DNA from: a virus
IMG/VR virus record: IMGVR_UViG_3300020168_000035
Location: 1-20,588 of that record
DNA: 20,588 nucleotides
Reading direction: 5' to 3' (one strand)
The translations under genes were made by a program, and so were the position numbers. Positions 13,041-19,602 of this stretch are shown piece by piece; the first letter of the stretch is position 1; each line of letters opens with the position of its first letter. The notes beneath the pieces were generated by a model that was not told the origin of the DNA, did no database searches, and saw nothing but the letters and a program-made list of their open reading frames with translations.

Positions 13041-14780
13041 TTATTTGTTAAAGCGTCGTTTAAGTCCTTCTGTAACAGTATCCATGTAAGTGTTTGGAGT
13101 TTCATACTTTGAATCGTCTTTCGATTCGTTCAAAGATTTTTCTTCAACCAATTGCTCAGATGGATTGTGTGAACGTAATTCTCTAGTTGCCCAGAAGTGA
13201 TCGATCTTATACTGAGTATCGAGATTTCTCACAGATGCTTGAGCTTTAATCGCAGTTTGTTGAGATTCATTTAATGACTCCCACAAGCTTTGATATTTGC
13301 TCGGCATATTTTCTAGCCAATCTAAAGTCTTAACAGGCTCAGCGAATACTGACTCCCAAATAGATGATGCATCAGCAGATCCAAACCAAGATTTTGACTC
13401 ATAAGCTCTAATAACTTGCGTTTTAGTCTCATCATCAAATCCTTTAAATTCGTTTCTACGTGATTCATTCAAGAAATTTAAGAAGTGAGTGTTAGCAGAC
13501 GTTTCTTCCACTTTTTGCGTCTTAGCGGATTCGACTAACGCTTGAATTTTATTTGATAGTTCGTTTTTGAATGTTTCGTTTTCAGTTACAATTGTTTCTT
13601 CTACAGTAGTTTCTTCAGATTCATTAATAGGCTCTTTTGAAGTTACCTCAACCTCAGCCTCATTTAATGACTTAACAATATAATCAGTATATTTACCTAA
13701 GTTTTCTACGTTTTCTTTAATATACTCGCTATATGAAACCGCAGCATCGATACCTTCAACCAAGTAGTTTTGATAATCGATTACTTTGTCTACGTTTTCG
13801 TTAACATAATCTTGATATTCGAAGCGACTGTTTACATTTTCAACTACATGCTTAGAATACTCAATATTTTGATCGGTTTTAAGACCAACATATTCAGCAT
13901 AATCTTTTACTCTAGTAAGATTTTCAATGATGTAATCGTTGTGTGAAATTAAATTGTCAACGTTTTCGCTCACCTTCTCAACGTAAGAAGATAATTCGTT
14001 AACTCTCTTAGCAACCGTTTCGGTATATTGAATTAAATCAGGAGTTTGGTTACCTTCCGTGATCTTTTCCATATCACCTTTAAGAGATTCAAATTGCTCT
14101 TTGATGATTTTTGAGTATTCGTTAAAATCCTCGACGGAAACGAAATTACCTTGTCCCTCATTAATGGTTTTCATATCTGTAGAATTTTCCATTGTTTCGA
14201 GTTCTTTTTGTATTTCTAAGTTGTTATTTTCTATATATCCTTGCAATTCAAAGATTTGTACATTATCGTCGTTCTCGAAACCATAAGCTTCATTAACTCT
14301 TTTGAGTTCGGCGTTTTCAAATCCAGGATCTGCCACTAAATCGTAAGTAAATAACTTCTTGATTTTAACGTGACCATTATTCTCAACCACACCAGCAGCT
14401 CTACTTGAAATATGAATAGGAATACCTCCATCAACAAGAGCTTTAGCTTGTTTTCCAGCCTCAGTATCAAGCAAACGGATTTTACCTTTTACTACCTTAT
14501 TGGCTTTATCATAAGTGATTTCTTCTATTACGTGTGATACGTTTTTTAATGAGATGTCAAATTGCTTAGGGTGATCTAATTCACCAAGCAACTTGCCGTT
14601 TTTAATCTTCTCTTGAAGAGATTCAATGTGAGGAATTAATTCCTTTTCATCATAAATTCGGTTATTCTTATTCTTCTTACCGATTTCAGAAAAGGTACCT
14701 TCCAAAACATATTTTTCGTCGGCACTTGCTTCGAGGATCGATGTTGATCTTTCGAGTACCAATAATTTTGGTTGATCCAT
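13041..14780 (-). CDS. 21: Prohead protease fused to scaffold/core protein (gp21-gp22 fusion)
   Basis: The protein has 579 residues. Residues 1-170 match the gp21-type S77 serine protease that matures the prohead. The active-site His is in GELDHP (H70) and the Ser in HISSRAAG (S125 or S126), with the usual NKNNRIYDEK start. The remaining ~400 residues are helical, replacing the separate gp22 scaffold of T4. Nine consecutive 14-residue units occupy 252-377, and a helical tail carries several L/I-N-E-S/A sites (163, 206, 372, 386, 437, 503, 550). Such sites fit the gp21 cut rule (hydrophobic-x-Glu), so self-processing into protease, core and peptides is likely. It lies between portal and capsid genes and has its own ATATATAA box. 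Confidence 0.93.
   Translation of the reverse strand: MDQPKLLVLERSTSILEASADEKYVLEGTFSEIGKKNKNNRIYDEKELIPHIESLQEKIKNGKLLGELDHPKQFDISLKNVSHVIEEITYDKANKVVKGKIRLLDTEAGKQAKALVDGGIPIHISSRAAGVVENNGHVKIKKLFTYDLVADPGFENAELKRVNEAYGFENDDNVQIFELQGYIENNNLEIQKELETMENSTDMKTINEGQGNFVSVEDFNEYSKIIKEQFESLKGDMEKITEGNQTPDLIQYTETVAKRVNELSSYVEKVSENVDNLISHNDYIIENLTRVKDYAEYVGLKTDQNIEYSKHVVENVNSRFEYQDYVNENVDKVIDYQNYLVEGIDAAVSYSEYIKENVENLGKYTDYIVKSLNEAEVEVTSKEPINESEETTVEETIVTENETFKNELSNKIQALVESAKTQKVEETSANTHFLNFLNESRRNEFKGFDDETKTQVIRAYESKSWFGSADASSIWESVFAEPVKTLDWLENMPSKYQSLWESLNESQQTAIKAQASVRNLDTQYKIDHFWATRELRSHNPSEQLVEEKSLNESKDDSKYETPNTYMDTVTEGLKRRFNK
13650..14027 (-). repeat. Nine 14-residue (42-base) coding repeats in the scaffold domain
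   Basis: Units run without gaps from residue 252 to 377, with consensus Y-x-x-Y-(V/I)-x-E-N-V-(D/E)-x-(L/V)-x-x. Examples are YQDYVNENVDKVID and YSEYIKENVENLGK. A tenth, separated unit (YSKIIKEQFESLKG) is at 222-235. The period equals two heptads. The DNA copies have diverged, so the repeat shows mainly in protein. Confidence 0.85.
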
Positions 14781-14806
14781 TGCTAATAGATTATTTTAAC
14801 TTTTTA

Positions 14807-14814
14807 TTATATAT
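14807..14814 (-). promoter_or_regulatory. Candidate late-type promoter box (ATATATAA)
   Basis: An exact ATATATAA lies on the minus strand, 26 bases before the ATG at 14780 and just after the portal gene's stop. It could drive the protease-scaffold and capsid genes together. Confidence 0.5.
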
Positions 14815-14838
14815 CTGTGTTCAGTTTTACAAATGACA

Positions 14839-16428
14839 TTACATGCCATCCTCGTCTTGTGCCATTGCATCAAGTTCTTCTTGCTCTTTCTTCTTCATTT
14901 TTGCATTAGATCTAATATCCTCTTCACTAAGATCTAAGAAACGTCTAATTAAGAATTCAGATGAGAAGTATTTAATTTCGTTTCCATTTGGATCGTAATC
15001 AACAAGTCCATCCTTCATTGTGGTAATAAAGTCAATTCTCTTTTGTAATAACTCCATTTCCTTCATTTCTTCGAAGACATTATACTTGTTAAATTTAACA
15101 CCAACCTGAGACTTAAACGAATCATCGTTCATTAAGTCAGGATAATCTAATGTCATTTGAATCCAAAGGGGTTTTACTACGATTTCTTGGAATACTGATC
15201 TTAAGCGATTAATAAATCTACCGAATTTAATTTCGTCTCTTGTAAGTCCTTCAGCATTGATTTCCCATGATGGCGGATTTTCAACATCGAATCGGTTCAT
15301 AGGAATTTTAGAAACTCGGCGTAAATTTTCTTTGAAGTATTTTAATGAATCTGTATCTGAAAGATCAGGACCATCACCGCCGATTGTTTCGATTTGTGGA
15401 GAACCAGCGTCACCCTCAGGTAACCAATATTCTTTATTAAATGGCATCATCGGACGACCATTAGTTTTTAATTCACCACTATCATAATCAAAATCAACCT
15501 GTTCACGATAGTTTTGCATCAAAACACCGAGAGATTGTTTTGCTCTCGTTTTCGACTTACCACCGACAGGAATAATAAATTTAGTTTTGAACGATGAATT
15601 AACAACTGCCCAAATAATTCTAGAATGCTCCATGATACGAAGCAAGTTAAACGAACGAATAAGTCTCTCAACGTAAGATATTCGAGTTGGCGAATTCATG
15701 TTAGCATAGGAAATGTAAATGATCTGCGAATCATATAACATCCTTGCTTTTCCAGGAACATCCTTAAATTGTTTCCAAACTCTTTTACCTTGATCGTCGA
15801 TTCCTGGTTCTAATGTGATCGGATCTAATTCCTTGAATCCGATAACGTTTCTCTGATCATTATCATATATTATCTCAAACGCTAGATAACCATCAACTAG
15901 CCATTTCCTAAAGTATGACCAAGCGGTGATATCGTTATTAAAACCAAAGTATTGATAAATTCTCTTGAAATTAATTGAAATGGCCCCTCGAATTTCTTCA
16001 ACCTTTTCGGGTGCTAATAAATCATCATCAAATAAAAGGGGATCACAAAAATAATTCTTGCTATCATAAACAACACACTCATCACAAAGTGTATCTAAAA
16101 TTTCTTCTATTTCATCTTGAACCGCGAATCTTCTAAGTTCTTCTCGCTTTTTTGGATATGACTTATCAAATATTGATATTGATTTTTTGAGTGCAATATC
16201 GGAAAGTGCAAGGTTTGCAAAAAGCGCATAATCATCATAATCACCACCAACTAAACCTCGTGGATCGTATGTCCAACCGAATTGATCCTCAACAATACCA
16301 ACGGCTTGAGAATTACGAAGCACCATATCGTCGTACTTCATTCCAAAAGAACTGAGTTGTTTTAGGGCATTAGATGCAATAAACCTAGGTCCATTTGCAC
16401 CATCACCTCTTTCTACAAATCCTGCCAT
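14839..16428 (-). CDS. 20: Portal protein (T4 gp20-like)
   Basis: The protein has 529 residues; T4 gp20 has 524. Twelve copies form the head vertex ring for DNA packaging and tail attachment. Diagnostic parts are the clip/stem segment DSQIIYISYANM...YVERLIRSFNLLRIMEHSRIIW, the GGKSKTRAKQSLGVLMQNYR segment, the tunnel-region sequence EYWLPEGDAGSPQIETIGGD, and the late conserved block SLKYFKENLRRVSKIPMNRF. GLTRDEIKFGRFINRLR then follows, as in gp20. The C-terminus ends in a charged coil (KMKKKEQEELDAMAQDEDGM). The gene starts the conserved portal-protease-capsid run and has an ATATATAA box immediately after the preceding gene's stop. Confidence 0.95.
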   Translation of the reverse strand: MAGFVERGDGANGPRFIASNALKQLSSFGMKYDDMVLRNSQAVGIVEDQFGWTYDPRGLVGGDYDDYALFANLALSDIALKKSISIFDKSYPKKREELRRFAVQDEIEEILDTLCDECVVYDSKNYFCDPLLFDDDLLAPEKVEEIRGAISINFKRIYQYFGFNNDITAWSYFRKWLVDGYLAFEIIYDNDQRNVIGFKELDPITLEPGIDDQGKRVWKQFKDVPGKARMLYDSQIIYISYANMNSPTRISYVERLIRSFNLLRIMEHSRIIWAVVNSSFKTKFIIPVGGKSKTRAKQSLGVLMQNYREQVDFDYDSGELKTNGRPMMPFNKEYWLPEGDAGSPQIETIGGDGPDLSDTDSLKYFKENLRRVSKIPMNRFDVENPPSWEINAEGLTRDEIKFGRFINRLRSVFQEIVVKPLWIQMTLDYPDLMNDDSFKSQVGVKFNKYNVFEEMKEMELLQKRIDFITTMKDGLVDYDPNGNEIKYFSSEFLIRRFLDLSEEDIRSNAKMKKKEQEELDAMAQDEDGM

Positions 16429-16449
16429 TTCTTATTGTTTTTTATTAGT

Positions 16450-16457
16450 TTATATAT
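16450..16457 (-). promoter_or_regulatory. Candidate late-type promoter box (ATATATAA)
   Basis: An exact ATATATAA lies on the minus strand, 21 bases before the portal ATG. It begins directly at the TAA stop of the upstream gene. Confidence 0.5.
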
Positions 16458-17135
16458 TTACTTCTTTTTTCTCAACTTTTGGATGTATTGCTCATATAAA
16501 GTTTTAACATCGTTTTCTTGTATACCTTCATAATCATTCCAATTAATCATAACCGCCCTAATCCAATCTTCATAGCATACCACTGATACTTCTTGCATTC
16601 GATTATAGTAATATTGACGGACACAATGTCCTAATCCCCATTGACCTAAATTTCTTTCTAATAATCTAAAATCTATATCAACTTGATCTTGTTCGTTGGC
16701 TCTTCTCCATTTATTACCACTCGCTGCATTAATAATATCGCCTTCATATACTCGGAATATTTCGCCAACCATCCAATATCTAGCGACTTTAGGAAGGAAA
16801 TTAATATTAATACCAACTTCTAATCCTTTTGCGTTTTGTCCTAATGATATAATCATTGGAGACTTATCAAAATAAGATAATCGATCTTTAGTAAGAGGAT
16901 CATATCTAAAATGATATAATTTACCCCATGTCAAATTTTGGCCCGATACTGCTTCGACGTAAGTTGAATCTCTATCAACTAAGGTTTCATGAAACCAGTC
17001 ATACGCATATTGGGCAGCCTTTTGACGACCGCCATATTTCTTTTCCCATAATTCAACATAGGCTTGAAAATTACGTTTTATCTCATCCAATTCCGGTAAT
17101 TCTGCAAAAGCTTCTCCTCTAATAAAATCTGCCAT
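16458..17135 (-). CDS. Conserved T4-like phage protein of unknown role, 225 residues
   Basis: The central part reads GKLYHFRYDPLTKDRLSYFD, then SPMIISLG, then GININFLPKVARYWM. This matches a pattern I associate with a protein widespread in T4-like phages (YDRFPL...GLNLHYLPP...R), whose role I cannot name with confidence. The N-terminal ~75 residues are helical (KRNFQAYVELWEKKYG) and the C-terminal part is mixed with many aromatics. It lies 6 bases after the gp4-type nuclease gene and 29 before the portal gene. In T4 the neighbours of gene 4 encode the baseplate wedge protein gp53 and the DNA-end protector gp2, so a virion-assembly role is likely, but neither sequence is matched. Confidence 0.75.
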   Translation of the reverse strand: MADFIRGEAFAELPELDEIKRNFQAYVELWEKKYGGRQKAAQYAYDWFHETLVDRDSTYVEAVSGQNLTWGKLYHFRYDPLTKDRLSYFDKSPMIISLGQNAKGLEVGININFLPKVARYWMVGEIFRVYEGDIINAASGNKWRRANEQDQVDIDFRLLERNLGQWGLGHCVRQYYYNRMQEVSVVCYEDWIRAVMINWNDYEGIQENDVKTLYEQYIQKLRKKK

Positions 17136-17141
17136 ATCTTA

Positions 17142-17609
17142 TTATTTTTTGAAAAATGATTCAGTCACAACTAAAAACTTCCAACCCCTTTTATGACACC
17201 AATGCTCTGCGAATTGTATTTTACACATATTCGTTACATACATTTCGTATGCATATTTGTAATTTGCAACCGCCTTTTTTGTTTTTCTTTTTGGTGGTGT
17301 TGGTTTTTGTAATTGTGCTGATGGTTTAACTTCGATGAGATACTCGTCACCATTATCCAGTTTCATATAATAATCTGGGAAATATGAGTGTTCTCTCCCA
17401 TCGAGACTATTTATGTATTTGATCTTTACTGGTTCAGATGACCATTGTAATATTTGTGGATTGGACTCACAATACATACAAAACTTTCGTTCCCATGAGG
17501 AACGATAAATTATTGGACCTTTGCCAATGTATTTCTGACATTCGTTAATCGGAAAATAACCTTGACTAAATCCTGAATTCTTCTTAGGTTTGTTGTTCTT
17601 AATATTCAT
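17142..17609 (-). CDS. 4: Head-completion nuclease-like protein (T4 gp4-like)
   Basis: The protein has 155 residues; T4 gp4 has about 150. T4 gp4 is needed to finish filled heads before tail joining. Visible family features are the YRSSWERKFCMYCESNPQIL segment (T4 has YRSNWEKFFFEWLDKNPEI), WSSEPVKIKY, and the nuclease core of PD-(D/E)xK type: P78-D79 in YFPDYYMK and E93-V-K95 in YLIEVKPSAQ, with E40 as a likely further metal residue. The C-terminal domain (CKIQFAEHWCHKRGWKFLVVTE) also matches the T4 layout. The gene overlaps the sigma-factor gene as ATGA, so its translation is coupled to it. Confidence 0.92.
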   Translation of the reverse strand: MNIKNNKPKKNSGFSQGYFPINECQKYIGKGPIIYRSSWERKFCMYCESNPQILQWSSEPVKIKYINSLDGREHSYFPDYYMKLDNGDEYLIEVKPSAQLQKPTPPKRKTKKAVANYKYAYEMYVTNMCKIQFAEHWCHKRGWKFLVVTESFFKK

Positions 17610-17965
17610 AGAGAATAAATACCACCGTCATCAGAAGATCCTGTTAGACTTATGGTTCCAGAATATTTCTTTGGGTGTAATTTATTCCAGCCTTTAGCGT
17701 ATCCTTTCTTTGCTATTTGTGTATAATATGCAAACGCATTATTAGACTTTTCTGGATTAAATCTATCCCAATACTTAAATAAATCTAATTGTGCGAATGC
17801 TAAACAATCTAATCTATCTTCTGGGTTTTTGTATTTAAGTTTTCGTATTGCTCTTTCGGATAATAAGATTAACATTTCAATCGCTTCGGGAGTTAGTTTT
17901 CCTTGCTCCTTAGATTTGATAATCTCAGCGACTAAATCTTTATTTCGTAAATATACTTTTGCCAT
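17606..17965 (-). CDS. 55: Late-transcription sigma factor (T4 gp55-like), short form
   Basis: The protein has 119 residues; T4 gp55 has 185. It would bind host RNA polymerase core and recognise late promoters. The region-2-like signature is clear: LDCLAFAQLDLFKYWDRF followed by NPEKSNNAFAYYTQIAKK (70-87), the same as the gp55 FDPEKSNNPFAYFTQI block. After this there are only ~30 residues, ending SDDGGIYSL. There is thus no sigma region 4, as in gp55; T4 gp55 uses its C-terminal tail to contact the gp45 clamp, and the hydrophobic end here may do the same. It sits among late genes with a class-A box (CATATAACTAATA), which fits expression before the late genes. Confidence 0.9.
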   Translation of the reverse strand: MAKVYLRNKDLVAEIIKSKEQGKLTPEAIEMLILLSERAIRKLKYKNPEDRLDCLAFAQLDLFKYWDRFNPEKSNNAFAYYTQIAKKGYAKGWNKLHPKKYSGTISLTGSSDDGGIYSL

Positions 17966-17984
17966 TTTCTTCTTTTAATATTAG

Positions 17985-17990
17985 TTATAT
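17985..17990 (-). promoter_or_regulatory. Candidate class-A promoter box (ATATAAC) before the sigma gene
   Basis: The minus strand reads GGCATATAACTAATATT, with the core 19 bases before the ATG at 17965. Thirteen bases are identical to the box before the clamp-loader gene. Confidence 0.5.
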
Positions 17991-18013
17991 GCCGGCAATC
18001 TGTACAAGTTTCA

Positions 18014-18037
18014 AATGGAGCCCCGAAGGACTCCATT
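18014..18037 (-). terminator. Hairpin terminator or RNA-stabilising stem with cUUCGg loop
   Basis: On the minus strand, AATGGAGTCC pairs with GGGCTCCATT (one U-G pair) around TTCG, giving a C(UUCG)G tetraloop. What follows (TTGAAACTTG) is only weakly T-rich, so termination may be partial, or the stem may protect the 3' end of the upstream message. Confidence 0.75.
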
Positions 18038-18064
18038 CAAAATATATAAGGGTTCAAGGTTGGT

Positions 18065-19543
18065 TTAGATTTCTACCGAAAGATATTTCTTCTGAACTTC
18101 AATAATTTCATTTGAAGGAAGAATAATACTGATCATATCTTTAGTACCAGCTTGTGTATATTGTCCAGCATTAACTTGAACCTTAGTTCCAGGTCCATAA
18201 GTCTTAACCTTCATTTTAATTTCACCGGGTACATAATCTGCATCAGAAGCTTCATGAACCTCAACATTCTTTGTTTTGAACATTGTATTCAATTTAGCTT
18301 TTTCAGCCTCAAGTGCATCGCTAAGAATTTTCTTAGCTTCTTTAATCTCATCCATTTCATCTAATCCTAATTCAGAAATTTTAGAGATTTCGTTTTTAAT
18401 ATAATCGATACGCTCGTAAATGTCGTTTTCTTCCTTTTTGCGAGCTTCTTCGATTTTTGCTTCGCCTTCAAGTAAATCCTTAACGCTGTTTGTAATATCA
18501 TAATCAACGAATTCCATTACCAAGTTAATTGCGTCGGTAGTAGTTTCAGGCTTAACTAAAACGTTTTCGTTCATATATGAATTAATCTTGTTAACATAAA
18601 CTCCATTATCAGTTTTGAATACGTTAACTTCAACACCTTCATAAACATTTGACTTAATAGTTTCTACAAAATCTAATTCGAACAATTTGTCAGCAGAATG
18701 TAAAGCATGCTCTAGAACTTTAATAGTTCCATATTCACCCGCTCTAAATTTACCGGTTGCCATCAATGCAGATGATAAATGATTTTCATCGATTTTAGCA
18801 CCGTCTAATTTAACTTCTTTGGAGATGGTTCCATCTTCGTTTTCGTTGACTATAATATCTACGATACCATTATTCATTTTCATTCTCAAGCCTTCCTCTG
18901 TGAAAGTAAAGTTTTCAGCCAAAGAAACTAAAGAGGCAAACTCATTAGTAAGTTCTTCTTTACTAGCAACTCTGATTTCACCACTTTCGTTCATCGCATA
19001 AGCACGATTTCCAACAGCAAAAATAAATTCACCAGATTCGTTTTCAACGATAGGAGAAACAGGACGCTTATTTGTAAATCTATGATCAGTAGTTGTATTA
19101 ACTCCATTCACAGTTTCAACCAAAGCAATTAATTCCTTAACACCAGGTACCCAAGAGTGAGTAGACATTTTGTTAGGAAGTCTTTTTCTCAATTCACCTT
19201 CAGAAAGATCTTTCATTTCTTCTAATGTGTTGATAGCAGCTGAATAAGTTCCTTTATTTCTATCTTTGTGTAAGTATTCTAAGGTGTTTAACACACCAAA
19301 AGAAACCTCGTTTTCTAAAACGAAATTTCTTGATTCTGCGATAAATGAATCGACTTGAGATAGCCAGTCGTATTGCTTCATTTCTGAAACACAGTCGGCT
19401 AAAATTGAATAGTCAGATCTAAGATCTAATTGACCGATATACTTTTCAACGATAGATTTAGAAGAACCATTGCGCTCATCTAAAGACTCGTATAAGTTTT
19501 CTAGTCTAGATCTCAAATTGAGATTTTCTAAAACTTGTGACAT
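18065..19543 (-). CDS. Unknown large late protein, probable virion or core component
   Basis: The protein has 492 residues and no recognised family. The N-terminal ~150 residues are helical (YIGQLDLRSDYSILADCVSE). The middle (about 165-350) is a beta-rich part with repeated NESGE/NENEDG turns. Residues ~360-425 form a charged coiled coil (EARKKEENDIYERIDYIKNE). The last ~60 residues are a small beta-barrel (VPGEIKMKVKTYGPGTKVQV to the C-terminus). It has its own ATATATAA box and a cUUCGg hairpin after it, so it is probably a separate, strongly expressed late message. Position just before sigma and head genes suggests a virion protein. Confidence 0.75.
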   Translation of the reverse strand: MSQVLENLNLRSRLENLYESLDERNGSSKSIVEKYIGQLDLRSDYSILADCVSEMKQYDWLSQVDSFIAESRNFVLENEVSFGVLNTLEYLHKDRNKGTYSAAINTLEEMKDLSEGELRKRLPNKMSTHSWVPGVKELIALVETVNGVNTTTDHRFTNKRPVSPIVENESGEFIFAVGNRAYAMNESGEIRVASKEELTNEFASLVSLAENFTFTEEGLRMKMNNGIVDIIVNENEDGTISKEVKLDGAKIDENHLSSALMATGKFRAGEYGTIKVLEHALHSADKLFELDFVETIKSNVYEGVEVNVFKTDNGVYVNKINSYMNENVLVKPETTTDAINLVMEFVDYDITNSVKDLLEGEAKIEEARKKEENDIYERIDYIKNEISKISELGLDEMDEIKEAKKILSDALEAEKAKLNTMFKTKNVEVHEASDADYVPGEIKMKVKTYGPGTKVQVNAGQYTQAGTKDMISIILPSNEIIEVQKKYLSVEI

Positions 19544-19574
19544 TTTGTTCTGTTTTTTTTATTAGCAAATTTAA

Positions 19575-19582
19575 TTATATAT
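19575..19582 (-). promoter_or_regulatory. Candidate late-type promoter box (ATATATAA)
   Basis: An exact ATATATAA lies on the minus strand, 31 bases before the ATG at 19543, in the 59-base gap after the first gene's stop. Confidence 0.5.
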
Positions 19583-19602
19583 CTTCAGTCTTTTTCAAGA
19601 TA

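Noticed and set aside
13650-14027. CRISPR-like or non-coding repeat array
   Set aside because: The period is 42 bases in frame, the DNA units have diverged, and the protein pattern explains the periodicity.
16458-17135. Baseplate gp53 or DNA-end protector gp2 by T4 gene order
   Set aside because: The sequence does not resemble T4 gp53, and I cannot see a gp2 match; gene order alone is not enough.
18042-18049. ATATATAA on the plus strand as a rightward promoter
   Set aside because: It faces the 3' end of a convincing leftward gene with no rightward gene to serve; AT-rich near-palindrome is enough explanation.
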